64,000 bases of DNA from Amaricoccus macauensis (GCF_014201905.1 NZ_JACHFM010000001.1:696994-760993); one strand, 5' to 3'. Numbered from the stretch's first letter, positions 54,270 to 63,315 are shown. The notes: a model not told the origin generated them from the letters alone. Numbers and translations are program-made.

Positions 54270-55366
54270 GTGGTGACGCCTCCGGTGGCGACTTCGCGGG
54301 AACGGCTCGCCGGATCCGCGGCCACGCGGGCTGCGAGCCTCTCGGTGAATCCGTGCTCGGCGAGGGTGAACGCGAGCTTGATGGCCGCCGAAACGCCGGT
54401 TGCGTCGGCTGAGCCGTGGGACTTGACGACCGTGCCGTTCAGCCCGAGGAAGACCCCCCCGTTGGCCCGGCGCGGGTCGATGCGCTTCTGCAGACGCTTC
54501 AGCGAGGTGAGCGCGAAAAGCGCGCCGATGCGCGACAGCGAGGAATAGGAAAAGGCCTCCTTCAGGAGGCCCTGGATCATCTTCGCCGTGCCTTCGCCGG
54601 TCTTCAGCGCGACATTGCCGGTGAAGCCGTCGGTGACGATCACGTCGACCCGCTCGGACGGCATGTCGCTGCCCTCGACGTAGCCGATATAGTCGAAGTC
54701 GCTGGTCGGCGCCGCGGCGGCAAGGCGCTCGGCCGCCTCGTGGAGCTCGGAGCGGCCCTTGTGCTCCTCGGTGCCGACGTTGAGAAGCCCGACGCGCGGC
54801 CGCTTCAGCGACAGCGAGTTGCGGGCGTAGGATGCGCCCATGATCGCGTAGGTCACGAGATCGTCGGCATCCGCGCGAATGTCCGCGCCGCCGTCAAGCA
54901 ATACGTTGTAGCCCTGCGGGTTCAGCGACGGCCAGTTCACCGCGATGGCCGGACGATCGACGCCCGGCACCTTGCGAAGCGCAAGCATCGACAGCGCCAT
55001 GAGCGCCCCGGTGTTGCCGCAGGAGATGACCGCGGGCGATTCGCCGTCCTTCACCGCCTGGATCGCGCTCCACATGCTGGTGCCGGCGGCGTTGCGAAGC
55101 ACGCGCGAGGGCTTGTCGTCCATGGCAACGACGGCCGGCGCATGCCGAACCTCCGTGCGGGCCTCGAGTTGGCTTGCGGGTCGAATCGTCTGGCGCAGCT
55201 CGGATTCGTCGCCGTGGACGATGTAGCGCAGGCGCGGGTTCTTCTTCAGCGACATGGCCATGCCGCGGACCACGCACTCTACCCCGCGGTCGCCGCCCAT
55301 GGCATCAATCGACAGAACGATGTCACCGCTCACTGCCGGACTGGTCCTGGCTGCCTCGGTGCTCAT
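54266..55366 (-). CDS. plsX: phosphate acyltransferase PlsX
   Basis: A 366-residue enzyme making acyl-phosphate from acyl-ACP for phospholipid synthesis. LSIDAMGGDRGVECVVRG at residues 17-34, SCGNTGALMALSMLALRKVPGVDRPA, and TDGFTGNVALKTGEGTAKMI are PlsX signatures. It lies between rpmF and fabH in the widely conserved order. Confidence 0.96.
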   Translation of the reverse strand: MSTEAARTSPAVSGDIVLSIDAMGGDRGVECVVRGMAMSLKKNPRLRYIVHGDESELRQTIRPASQLEARTEVRHAPAVVAMDDKPSRVLRNAAGTSMWSAIQAVKDGESPAVISCGNTGALMALSMLALRKVPGVDRPAIAVNWPSLNPQGYNVLLDGGADIRADADDLVTYAIMGASYARNSLSLKRPRVGLLNVGTEEHKGRSELHEAAERLAAAAPTSDFDYIGYVEGSDMPSERVDVIVTDGFTGNVALKTGEGTAKMIQGLLKEAFSYSSLSRIGALFALTSLKRLQKRIDPRRANGGVFLGLNGTVVKSHGSADATGVSAAIKLAFTLAEHGFTERLAARVAADPASRSREVATGGVTT

Positions 55367-55393
55367 TCCCCCGCAACCTCACGCGGTGCCGGG

Positions 55394-55594
55394 TCAGGCC
55401 GCTTCGTCGTCGACCTCTTCGACGCGCGCAACGACCTCGCGGCCGTCATAGTGCCCGCAAGCGCCGCACACGTGGTGCGGGCGGCGCAGCTCGCCGCAGT
55501 TCGGGCACTCATTGGGGTTCGCCGCGACCAGATGGTCGTGCGAGCGACGCATGCCGCGCTTCGCGCGCGTGACCTTGCTCTTCGGGACAGCCAT
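55394..55594 (-). CDS. rpmF: 50S ribosomal protein L32, zinc-ribbon form
   Basis: A 66-residue protein: [19 protein letters not shown] at the N-terminus and two CXXC pairs, [18 protein letters not shown], which would bind zinc. An acidic tail (EEVDDEAA) follows. It lies in the conserved DUF177-rpmF-plsX-fabH order. Confidence 0.95.
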   Translation of the reverse strand: MAVPKSKVTRAKRGMRRSHDHLVAANPNECPNCGELRRPHHVCGACGHYDGREVVARVEEVDDEAA

Positions 55595-55719
55595 TTCTCG
55601 ACCTCGATCTCTGTCGGGGCCGCGCCCCGAAAACCCGTTTCGTCGGCCCGCGGGGTAGCAGATCGGGCGTGGTATGTCACGCCCCGGGCCGCACGGCCGG
55701 ACGGGAAAACGAGCCGCGG

Positions 55720-55747
55720 AACATACTCATCGCGCAGGTTTCCGCAA
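55720..55747 (-). promoter_or_regulatory. candidate promoter for rpmF-plsX-fabH
   Basis: In the 196-base gap before rpmF, the minus strand has TTGCGG (55747-55742) and TATGTT (55725-55720) 16 bases apart. Transcription from here would give a leader of about 120 bases. This would let rpmF-plsX-fabH be expressed apart from DUF177. Confidence 0.4.
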
Positions 55748-55790
55748 GAGGCTCCGTTCAGAAATTCGTCACGCATGTGGGCAGGCTTGC

Positions 55791-56342
55791 TCAAGTGTCC
55801 CCCGGGTCGAGCTTCTCGCGCAACGCGGCGAGGGCAGCGAACGGCCGTGGCCGGTCCGCGTCATCATCGTCCCCTGCCTCGAGCGTCGCTCCGGCCTTGC
55901 GCGGATAGGCCGGCAAGGCAAGGGCGAGCGCCTCGATCGCGATGCGGCCAAGGTCGATCCGGTCGCCCAGCGGCTCGACCTCGTCGTCCTCGTCGGGCGA
56001 GACCACGATCTCGGCAGACGACGCCGTTTCGGGAAGGAAGGCGCGATGCACCCTCTCATCGACGCGGGTCGTGACCGGCTCGAGACTGACGACGCAGGTC
56101 TGCACCACGGTGGCGCCGAGTTCAGCGTCGAGGTCCCAGCCCCCCTTTCCCACCGGGGTGAGCCGCCCGGAGAAGCGCAGCTTTCGCACCGCCCGGGCGC
56201 CGAGCAGCTCTGCGAGCGCCACGGCCTCCGCCGGCTGGGGCGAGATGTCGAAGGCGAATTGCGACAGATCCCGAATCTGACGCAACTCGACCACTCGGGC
56301 GAATTCGGGATTGTCTGCGGCGTGGGAAATAAGCTCGGGCAT
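55791..56342 (-). CDS. DUF177 (YceD-like) protein
   Basis: A 183-residue acidic protein of the YceD/DUF177 family found beside rpmF, linked in E. coli and plants to 23S rRNA accumulation. RKLRFSGRLTPVGKGGWDLD and TVVQTCVVSLEPVTTRVDE with the single conserved Cys, then VEPLGDRIDLGRIAIEALALALP, are typical. The start at 56342 (MPELISHAAD) was chosen on family length; an in-frame start further up would add a non-homologous stretch. Confidence 0.88.
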   Translation of the reverse strand: MPELISHAADNPEFARVVELRQIRDLSQFAFDISPQPAEAVALAELLGARAVRKLRFSGRLTPVGKGGWDLDAELGATVVQTCVVSLEPVTTRVDERVHRAFLPETASSAEIVVSPDEDDEVEPLGDRIDLGRIAIEALALALPAYPRKAGATLEAGDDDDADRPRPFAALAALREKLDPGDT

Positions 56343-56458
56343 CGTCGGTCCTGGCGGTCGAGCGCGAAGGCCTCGGCTCCGGCCCAACATTCCTTGAACT
56401 TAGACCATGCCCGGAGTAGGGGAGCAAGGGGAAACCTGGGCACCGCCAAGGAGAAGGC

Positions 56459-56923
56459 ATGAGCCGCTATTCGCCGCGCTCGATCGGGCTCGCGCTGCTC
56501 CTCGCGGGGGCACTCGCCGCCTGTTCGCCGACGATCCAAGTCCACGGCTACGTGCCGCCGGACGCTGATGTCGCTCGCATCCGGCCGGGCTTCGACGACA
56601 CCGGCAGCGTCGAGAAGCTGCTCGGGCGGCCGTCGTCCGCCGGCGTGCTGGCGGACAGCGCCTGGTACTACGTGCAGAGCACGGTGGAGAACTACACCTA
56701 CCACGCGCCGCAGGTGATCGACCGCAAGGTGCTCGCGGTGAACTTCGACCAGCGCGGCGTGGTGAAGGAAGTGCGCCGCTATGGCCTCGCCGATGGCCAG
56801 ATCATCGCCCTCGACCCGGAGACGACCGCCACCGGCGGCCGGCAGATGGGCATCCTTGAGCAACTCTTCGGCAACGTCCTGAACCTCGATGCCGAGTCGC
56901 TCAATTCCGCTTCCGGCAACTGA
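56459..56923 (+). CDS. bamE: outer-membrane assembly lipoprotein, BamE/SmpA/OmlA family
   Basis: A 154-residue lipoprotein. The lipobox LAAC has its cysteine at residue 22, after a short hydrophobic signal. VHGYVPPDADVARIRPGFDDTGSVEKLLGRPS and a YYVQSTVENYTYHAPQVIDRKVLAVNFD strand region (quoted in parts) are the BamE fold. It is an accessory of the BAM complex that inserts beta-barrel proteins. The N-terminus is divergent from DUF177. Confidence 0.9.
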   Translation: MSRYSPRSIGLALLLAGALAACSPTIQVHGYVPPDADVARIRPGFDDTGSVEKLLGRPSSAGVLADSAWYYVQSTVENYTYHAPQVIDRKVLAVNFDQRGVVKEVRRYGLADGQIIALDPETTATGGRQMGILEQLFGNVLNLDAESLNSASGN

Positions 56924-56947
56924 GGCAGAAGGCGCGAGGCCGGCCCG

Positions 56948-57829
56948 ATGATCGAACGGGACCGGCCGAGCGCGCTGCGCCTGTTCTTCGTCTGGCGCGG
57001 CTCGGTCGTCGCGCACATCCTGCCGCAGATCGTCGGCTTCGCGATCTATGCCGCGGCGATCGTCGCGCTGGCGCGGGTGCTCGGGCTCGACCTGAGCGCG
57101 GTCGGCGTGGCGCCCTTCGCGCTCATCGGCATCACGCTCTCGATCTACCTGAGCTTTCGCAACGGCGCCGCCTATGACCGCTGGTGGGAGGCGCGCAAGC
57201 TCTGGGGGCTGCTCGTGGCGGAATCGCGCAGCCTGCCGCGGGCAACCGAGGCGGTGCTCGCCGACCCCGAGGTGCGGCGGCGCTTCCTCTTCGACTTCCT
57301 CAGCTTCTGCCACCTGCTCCGGGGCCGGCTTCGCGACGTCGACGTTCAGGCAGACGTCGCGCCCTTTGGCCCGCCGGCGGGCTCCTCGCGCGAGGCAATC
57401 CGGCGGATGGGCCACGAGATCGCCGCGGCCCGGCGGTCCGGCGCCCTCGACCCGATGGGCCATCGCATCCTTGAGGAGCGCCTCGCCGCGCTGACAGCGA
57501 TCGAGGCGGGCTGCGAGCGGATTGCGGGGACTCCGCTGCCCTTCGCCTACACGCTGCTGCTGCACCGCACGACGTATCTCGTCTGCCTGCTGCTGCCGCT
57601 CGGGCTGGTGGGCACCGCCGGCTGGGCCACGCCGCTCTTTACCGCGCTCATCGCGTATGCGTTCTTCGGCCTCGACCGGCTCTCGGAGGAACTCGCAGGG
57701 CCCTTCGGCACCGAGGCGAACGACCTCGCCCTCGACAGCCTGTGCCGGACCTGCGAAATCTCCGTCCTCGAAGCTCTTGGCGATCCGGTGCCCCCTCCGC
57801 TCGCCCCGCGAGGCTACTACCTCTCCTGA
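56948..57829 (+). CDS. bestrophin-like anion channel (UPF0187/YneE)
   Basis: A 293-residue membrane protein. LSIYLSFRNGAAYDRWWEARKLWG (segment near residues 62-85) is the signature of the bestrophin family, and FFGLDRLSEELAGPFGTEANDLALD near the C-terminus the calcium-clasp-like region. Bacterial homologues conduct ions as pentamers. It is 24 bases after the BamE-like gene and likely co-transcribed. Confidence 0.9.
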   Translation: MIERDRPSALRLFFVWRGSVVAHILPQIVGFAIYAAAIVALARVLGLDLSAVGVAPFALIGITLSIYLSFRNGAAYDRWWEARKLWGLLVAESRSLPRATEAVLADPEVRRRFLFDFLSFCHLLRGRLRDVDVQADVAPFGPPAGSSREAIRRMGHEIAAARRSGALDPMGHRILEERLAALTAIEAGCERIAGTPLPFAYTLLLHRTTYLVCLLLPLGLVGTAGWATPLFTALIAYAFFGLDRLSEELAGPFGTEANDLALDSLCRTCEISVLEALGDPVPPPLAPRGYYLS

Positions 57830-57851
57830 CTGACGCAGGCGCGGCTGCGGC

Positions 57852-58874
57852 TCAGGTCTTCTCCACCGGCTTCGAGCGCATCCGCGCCACGGTCTCGCGC
57901 TCGGCCCGCTTCAGGCGGACCGGCGGCAGCTCGCGATCCATCAGCGCCATGTCGTCGAGCACCATGTCGCCCATGCGCGTCAGCGCCGAGGTGAGCGCGC
58001 CCGCCCGGTGAGCCGAGCGCAGGAAGCCCGGCAGCGTGCGGACCGGGTGATCGAGCGGCAGCGGCTCTTGCGGGTAGACGTCGCTCGCCGCGACGATGTG
58101 GCCCGAGGCGACGGCCGCCATCAGCGCGTCGAAGTCGACGACCCCGGCCCGGCTCAGCAGGATGAAGGCCGCACCGGGCCGCATCCGCGCGAAGGCATCA
58201 GCGCCGAGGAAGCCCTCGTTCTCTGACGTGACCGAGGCGACGACAAAGACGAAATCGCTCTCCGTGAGGACGCTGTCGAGCGACGCGGGCTCGGCACCGG
58301 CCTCGGCGATCACCGCATCGGGCAGCCACGGGTCAAACACCCGGAGGCGCGGCAGGAACGGCGCCAGCAGGCGATGCAACGCCCGGCCGAGATCACCGTA
58401 GCCGACGAGGCCGATGTCCGCCCCGAGCAGCAGGCGCGACGAGCGCGCGCCGTCGAGCCCCCATTCCTCGCGCCCCTCGCGGAAGGCCAGATCGGCGTCG
58501 ACGATCTGGCGCGCGAGCGCGAGGGCGAAGCCGAGGCCGATCTCGGCCACCGGCTGGGCGAAGACCTGCCCGGTGGTCAGCACGTGAATGCCGCGCTCGA
58601 AGAGCGGCGCGTAAGGCATGTTCTGGAAGAGGTTGCTCTCGACGTTGAGGATCGCGCGGAGGTTTGTCATCGCCGCGATGGCCGCGTCGTCGAGCGGCGG
58701 CTGGCCGAGGATGTAACGCGCCTCCGCCAGCGTCTCGCGTGGCAGCGAGGCGACCGAGGCTGCGTCGGTCTCGTGGAGCCGGTAACGCTCGCGCAGCGTC
58801 GCGAGAGCCTCAGGCGTGAAGATCTGCCCGAGCTCACGCGGCTCGGGGGCGGTGAGAACGAGCGGCTTCGTCAT
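57852..58874 (-). CDS. D-isomer-specific 2-hydroxyacid dehydrogenase
   Basis: A 340-residue NAD(P)-dependent enzyme. ADIGLVGYGDLGRALHRLL is the nucleotide-binding fold; the catalytic Arg (ILLSRAGVVDFDAL), Glu (SDVYPQEPLP) and His (RSAHRAGAL) are present. The start at 58874 has AAGGA seven bases upstream; GTG 58889 is part of that site. It is the last gene of the importer/hydroxylase operon, 11 bases after the ATPase gene, and may reduce or oxidise a breakdown product of the imported compound. Confidence 0.88.
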   Translation of the reverse strand: MTKPLVLTAPEPRELGQIFTPEALATLRERYRLHETDAASVASLPRETLAEARYILGQPPLDDAAIAAMTNLRAILNVESNLFQNMPYAPLFERGIHVLTTGQVFAQPVAEIGLGFALALARQIVDADLAFREGREEWGLDGARSSRLLLGADIGLVGYGDLGRALHRLLAPFLPRLRVFDPWLPDAVIAEAGAEPASLDSVLTESDFVFVVASVTSENEGFLGADAFARMRPGAAFILLSRAGVVDFDALMAAVASGHIVAASDVYPQEPLPLDHPVRTLPGFLRSAHRAGALTSALTRMGDMVLDDMALMDRELPPVRLKRAERETVARMRSKPVEKT

Positions 58875-58885
58875 GGGGGCGTCCT

Positions 58886-59644
58886 TCACGCGACGGGGCG
58901 TCCGTCGGCGGTCATGCCGGTGATGATCTCTTCCACGGCTTCCACGGTGGTCTCCTTTGGGTCGATGTCGTCGGCGACCTTCCGGCCCCGGCGCATGACG
59001 ACGATTCGGTCGACCACCTGAAACACGTGGTGGATGTTGTGCGCAATGAAGATGCAGGAGTGCCCCGACGCCCGCGCGCTCCGCACGAAGTTCAGCACCC
59101 CTTGCGTCTCGGCGACGCCGAGGTTGTTCGTCGGCTCGTCGAGGATGATGAGATCGTTCGCGAAGTGCATGGCCCGCGCGATGGCGACTGCCTGGCGCTC
59201 GCCGCCCGACAGCGAGCTGATCGGCGTGTCGGGGGGAATGTCCTTCTCGATGCCGACCCGGCGCAGCAGGCCGTTCGCCGCCGCGTGCATCGCCTCGAAG
59301 TCGAGGCTGCCGAACGGGCCTTTCGTCGGCTCGCGGCCGAGGAAGAGGTTGCGGGCGATCGAAAGCTGCGGGACCAGCGAGGAGTCCTGATAGATCGTCT
59401 CGATGCCGCAGGCGATGGCGTCCGTGGTCGAGCGGATCTCCACCGGCTTGCCCCGGAGACGGATCGTCCCGCTGGTGATCGGCACGGCACCGGAAAGCAC
59501 CTTGATGAGCGTGGATTTCCCCGCGCCGTTGTCGCCGAGCAGCCCGACGATCTCGCGCTCGCCCACGCGAAAATCCACGCCGTCGAGCGCCACGACGTTG
59601 CCGTACTGCTTGCGGATCGCCTCCATGCGGATGAGGTCGGTCAT
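58886..59644 (-). CDS. CUT2-type sugar ABC transporter ATPase, single-domain (FrcA-like)
   Basis: A 252-residue ATPase with one nucleotide-binding domain: LLGDNGAGKSTLIKVLSG (Walker A), SSLSGGERQAVAIARAM (signature) and LIILDEPTNNLGV (Walker B). Most CUT2 systems (RbsA, XylG) use a double-length ATPase; a half-size one as in FrcA must dimerise. It is one base after the permease stop. Confidence 0.9.
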   Translation of the reverse strand: MTDLIRMEAIRKQYGNVVALDGVDFRVGEREIVGLLGDNGAGKSTLIKVLSGAVPITSGTIRLRGKPVEIRSTTDAIACGIETIYQDSSLVPQLSIARNLFLGREPTKGPFGSLDFEAMHAAANGLLRRVGIEKDIPPDTPISSLSGGERQAVAIARAMHFANDLIILDEPTNNLGVAETQGVLNFVRSARASGHSCIFIAHNIHHVFQVVDRIVVMRRGRKVADDIDPKETTVEAVEEIITGMTADGRPVA

Positions 59645-59645
59645 C

Positions 59646-60632
59646 TCACACCCCCGCGTTGTGACGGCGTTCGAGCCACGAATGCAGCGCCATCATGCCG
59701 AGGATGATCGCGCCCACGAAGATGTTGTAGGCAAGCCCCGGCACGCCGATGAGCACGATGCCGTTGCGCATGACCCGCAGGATCAGCGTGCCGATGACGG
59801 TACCGAGGATCGTGCCGCGCCCCCCTGTCAGCACGGTGCCGCCGATCACCACCATGGCGATGACCTCGAGCTCGTAGCCGGTGCCGCTGTTCGGGTTCGC
59901 CGCTGAGGTGCGGATCGAGGAGATCATGCCGGCGAACGCGGCGCAGGAGGCAGTCAGCATGAAGAGCGCGACCTTTACCCGCCCGACCTTCACGCCACGG
60001 GCGCGCGCGGCGAGGGGATTGCCGCCCGCCGCCTGAATCCAGTTCCCGGCCTTGGTGCGGTTCAGGACGTAGCCGAGGATCGCGGCGAGGCCGATGAACC
60101 AGAAGAGCGAGGCATAGATGCGGAACGGCCCGACGTAGAAGTCGCCGACGAGGATCGTCGCGAGCCAGGTGCCCTCGGCGCTCCACGTCCGTTGCGGGAA
60201 GCCATCGGTGATGTAGAGCGAGGTGCCGCGCACCACGAGCAGCATGCCGAGCGTCACGAGGAACGACGGGATCTTCAGCCGCGTGACGAAAAGGCCGCTG
60301 AAGAGCCCGATGGCGGCCGCGACCAGCATCGCCACGAGAAACGCCGCGCCGAACGGCAGGATATTGGCGTTGAACAGGGTCCACATCAGGACCGGCGCGA
60401 AGCCGAACATCGAGCCGACCGACAGGTCGAACTCGCCCGAGGTCATGAGCAGCGTCATGGCGAGCGCGATGATGCCGAGCTCCACCGTGAAGGTGAGGGT
60501 GTTCGAGATGTTGAGCGGCGAGAGAAACGTCGGGTTGATCGCGGTAAAGAGCGCGATCTCGACGAGGAGCAGCGCCAGCGGACCGAACTCCGGCATGGCG
60601 ATGAGACGTTCGAGGGGGGTCCGGGTGGTCAT
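59646..60632 (-). CDS. CUT2-type sugar ABC transporter permease (RbsC/FrcC-like)
   Basis: A 328-residue permease with about nine helices. TLLMTSGEFDLSVGSMFGF (ribose-permease GxIDLSVG-type motif), LVTLGMLLVVRG and IGGTVLTGGRGTILGTVIGTL are typical of BPD_transp_2 proteins. Its start overlaps the FAD hydroxylase stop by four bases (ATGA), so hydroxylase and permease are translationally coupled. Confidence 0.9.
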   Translation of the reverse strand: MTTRTPLERLIAMPEFGPLALLLVEIALFTAINPTFLSPLNISNTLTFTVELGIIALAMTLLMTSGEFDLSVGSMFGFAPVLMWTLFNANILPFGAAFLVAMLVAAAIGLFSGLFVTRLKIPSFLVTLGMLLVVRGTSLYITDGFPQRTWSAEGTWLATILVGDFYVGPFRIYASLFWFIGLAAILGYVLNRTKAGNWIQAAGGNPLAARARGVKVGRVKVALFMLTASCAAFAGMISSIRTSAANPNSGTGYELEVIAMVVIGGTVLTGGRGTILGTVIGTLILRVMRNGIVLIGVPGLAYNIFVGAIILGMMALHSWLERRHNAGV

Positions 60633-62149
60633 GCTGCTCCCTGGCCGAGAGTGAGGCCGTGGCGGGTCCGCCAGTCCTCGAGGTTTGCGACGCTGGCGTC
60701 AGGCTCGGCCACGGCGACGTAGGTGTCGGGCCGGATCAGGTAGGCAGCATCCCGGGCGAGACCGGCCTCTGCCTCCGCCGCGCCGAAGTCGAAGCGATGG
60801 AGCGCGATGCCCTGCGTGCGGCACCACGCTTCGAGGTCCGGGCGGGGCGCGCCGTAGACGTGCACCTGCCAGACCATGGCGGAAAGCGGGGCGTGGTTGT
60901 CCACGGTCGCGACAAAGGGCAGCCGGTCGCCGCCCCGGACGTCGCCGGCGCGGCCCTGGCTCATCGGCCCCTCGGAGTAGCTGACGAGCGTCTGCGACAG
61001 GACGCGGAACATGAACTGCCGCGCCGCCTCGAGGCGGTAGACGACCGGCGCGAAGAGCGGCGCGATGCGGAGCCGCACGAAGTCGGCGAACCCGCCCTCG
61101 GCGGTGGCGAGGGTGAAGACCCGGTCGGTGGTCGCGACCAGCCGCTCGGCGAAGGGCCGCCGCTCCGCCTGATAGCTGTCGAGCAGCGCGTCGGGCGCGC
61201 GCCCCGCCTGCACCGCCGCGAGCTTCCAGGCGAGGTTGATGGCGTCGCCGATGCCGGTGTTCATCCCCTGCCCGCCCGCCGGGCTGTGGATGTGCGCGGC
61301 GTCCCCGAGCAGGAACGCCCGGCCCCTCCGGTAGCGATCGGTGACGCGGTGATGCACCCGGTAGGTCGAGAACCAGTTCACCCGCTCCACCTCGAGCCCG
61401 ATGTCGGTCATCGCCCGGTGGCTGACGTCCTCGAAGCGGCAGGCCTTTCCGGCCTCGTCGACGTCATCGGCTTCCTCGACGGCCCCGATGAGCCGGCCGC
61501 GCCCGTCCTTGTCGTAGCCGATCCATGCGACGAAGTCGGCACGGTCGAGCGCGACGCTGACCTCGCCGGTCGCCGCAGCGCCCCGCGCCTGGACGTCGGC
61601 GACATAGAAGACCTTGGAGTAGGTCCCGCCGGGAAAGCCCGCGGCGATCTGGTGGCGCACCACCGATCGCGCGCCGTCGCAGCCGGCGATCCACGCGGCT
61701 TCCGCGCGGATTTCCTCGCCCTGCGGACCACGCAGCCGGGCGGCCACATGGTCGTCGCGCTCCTCGAAGTCCAGAAGCTCCGTCCGCCGCTCGACCTCGA
61801 CACCGAGCCCGGCCAGCCGTTCGATCAGAAACCGCTCGTGGCGGTCCTGCGGGTACACGAGGAGAAACGGATAGGGGGTGATGCCGGCCCCCGCCTCGCC
61901 GAACGCGATTCGCGCCCGACGGCGGCCACCGACCCAAAGGTTGAAAGCGGGATTCGGAAACCCTGCCGCGACGACCGCGTCTGCGAGATCAAGCTGGCGG
62001 TAGAGTTCGAGGGTCCGCGCCTGTACGGCCATCGCCCGCGATTCGGTGCCGGGACCGGCCGCGGCATCGACGATCCGCACCGCCATACCCTGCCGGGTCA
62101 GCCAGAGCGCCAGGACCAGTCCTGTCGGGCCGGCACCCACGATCAACAC
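60629..62149 (-). CDS. FAD-dependent aromatic hydroxylase (class A flavoprotein monooxygenase)
   Basis: About 506 residues. LIVGAGPTGLVLALWL is the FAD dinucleotide fold, AGCDGARSVVR the DG motif, and RAFLLGDAAHIHSPAGGQGMN the GD motif, as in phenol or 3-(hydroxyphenyl)propionate hydroxylases. The last 130 residues look like the thioredoxin-like C-terminal domain of that group. GTG 62149 begins right at the first strand; relatives usually have three to six more residues. In frame, ATA at 62161-62159 with AGCAGG six bases upstream would supply them (IRPDV). It is unusual to find this enzyme inside a sugar-importer operon. Confidence 0.85.
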   Translation of the reverse strand: MLIVGAGPTGLVLALWLTRQGMAVRIVDAAAGPGTESRAMAVQARTLELYRQLDLADAVVAAGFPNPAFNLWVGGRRRARIAFGEAGAGITPYPFLLVYPQDRHERFLIERLAGLGVEVERRTELLDFEERDDHVAARLRGPQGEEIRAEAAWIAGCDGARSVVRHQIAAGFPGGTYSKVFYVADVQARGAAATGEVSVALDRADFVAWIGYDKDGRGRLIGAVEEADDVDEAGKACRFEDVSHRAMTDIGLEVERVNWFSTYRVHHRVTDRYRRGRAFLLGDAAHIHSPAGGQGMNTGIGDAINLAWKLAAVQAGRAPDALLDSYQAERRPFAERLVATTDRVFTLATAEGGFADFVRLRIAPLFAPVVYRLEAARQFMFRVLSQTLVSYSEGPMSQGRAGDVRGGDRLPFVATVDNHAPLSAMVWQVHVYGAPRPDLEAWCRTQGIALHRFDFGAAEAEAGLARDAAYLIRPDTYVAVAEPDASVANLEDWRTRHGLTLGQGAA

Positions 62150-62220
62150 GTCGGGTCGTATGGCGCACCTGCTTCAGTTGACGGGGCCGGGGCCGCGAAA
62201 GCGCGAACCCGGCCCGATTG

Positions 62221-63153
62221 CTATTTCCCCGAGAGGATGTCGTCGTAGATCTGCGCGGCCTGCTTGTCGTAGAGCGCGCCGGTGATGACATTGAAGCCGG
62301 CCGGAACCCCGCCCGCCTCCATCGCGGCGAGCGACAGCGCCACGTAGGAGGTCGCCTGCGGGTCCTGCCACTGGGCGGCGTTCACGTAGCCCTCCAGCAC
62401 CTCCTGGGTGGTGTCGAGCGAGTTGCCCCAGCCCACCACCGGAATGTCGCCCGGCTTCACGCCCACCTGGTCGAACACCCGCTTGATCGAGCCGGTGACG
62501 AGATCGCCAAGGCCGATGATCGCCTTCACCTTCTCACGATTCGCCGTCAGGTAGTCCGACATCCGGGTGATGATTTCGGCCTGATCAAGGGTCGCGTCGG
62601 TCACTTCCCAGGTGATCCCGAGCGGCTCGAACACCGACCTGATCCCCTCTTCCTCCTGCACGCCGTAGGTGGCGCCGGGGACCTCGACGGGCATCCAGAC
62701 GAAATCACCCTGCTTCACGAGGCCGTTGTCGACGAGATACTGCGCCCAGGACGCGCCGAAGACCACGTTGTCGCCGCCAACGTAGGCGTCGAAGCTCGCC
62801 GTCGGGTCGGGGGTGTTGAAGTTGATGATCGGGATCTCGGCCGCGTTCGCTTCCTTCGCCACCTCGACGAGGCTGCCCGGATCGGGGCTCGTGGTGACGA
62901 TCCCGTCGGCCTTGGCTGCGATCGCGGCGCGCAGGGCCTCCTGATGGGAGGCGACGTCGCCGTTGTGGAACGAGGTGTTCACCGTATTGCCGGTGTCCTG
63001 CGCCCACTGCTCGGCGCCCTGCAGGAAGTAGGTCCAGACCGGATCAGCCGGCGAGCCGTGCGAAATCCAGTAGTAGGTCTTGGCTTGCACCGCGGTGGCC
63101 GCGAGGCCAAGCACCATGGCGCCGGCAAGGAGCGCCCGCGTGATCCGTCTCAT
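62221..63153 (-). CDS. CUT2-type ABC transporter sugar-binding protein
   Basis: A 310-residue periplasmic protein with a signal peptide (about residues 1-25, ending AVQA). The mature part is a ribose-binding-like fold: YYWISHGSPADPVWTYFLQGA, GIVTTSPDPGSLVEVAKEAN and GDIPVVGWGNSLDTTQEVLEGY. The ligand is unknown. GGGAGGACAGG precedes the ATG at 63153, and this start overlaps the stop of a short upstream ORF (ATGA). It heads the operon binding protein - hydroxylase - permease - ATPase - dehydrogenase. Confidence 0.88.
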   Translation of the reverse strand: MRRITRALLAGAMVLGLAATAVQAKTYYWISHGSPADPVWTYFLQGAEQWAQDTGNTVNTSFHNGDVASHQEALRAAIAAKADGIVTTSPDPGSLVEVAKEANAAEIPIINFNTPDPTASFDAYVGGDNVVFGASWAQYLVDNGLVKQGDFVWMPVEVPGATYGVQEEEGIRSVFEPLGITWEVTDATLDQAEIITRMSDYLTANREKVKAIIGLGDLVTGSIKRVFDQVGVKPGDIPVVGWGNSLDTTQEVLEGYVNAAQWQDPQATSYVALSLAAMEAGGVPAGFNVITGALYDKQAAQIYDDILSGK

Positions 63154-63245
63154 CCTGTCCTCCCTGGAATGCGGACGGCACGCGGCACCGGCCGTTCCTC
63201 GCACGACAGCGCGATGCAGCGGCACGAAGGCTCGCGATGGTCCAT
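63150..63245 (-). CDS. 31-codon upstream ORF (leader peptide) overlapping the sugar-binding-protein gene
   Basis: It starts at ATG 63245 with GGGAGGAC a few bases upstream, the same style of ribosome-binding site as the main gene. It encodes 31 residues with Cys at 8, 10 and 15 (SCRCIALSC) and seven Arg. Its TGA (63152-63150) overlaps the ATG of the binding-protein gene as ATGA, so translation of the leader should feed directly into that gene. I recognise no family. It could be a regulatory leader peptide acting by coupling or ribosome stalling, or an unannotated small protein. Confidence 0.5.
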   Translation of the reverse strand: MDHREPSCRCIALSCEERPVPRAVRIPGRTG

Positions 63246-63315
63246 TGGTTCGTCCTCCCTGCGCCGGACATTGCCGGCGCGCCCCCACGTCCCGCGGGTG
63301 GCGCTGACAGGCAGG

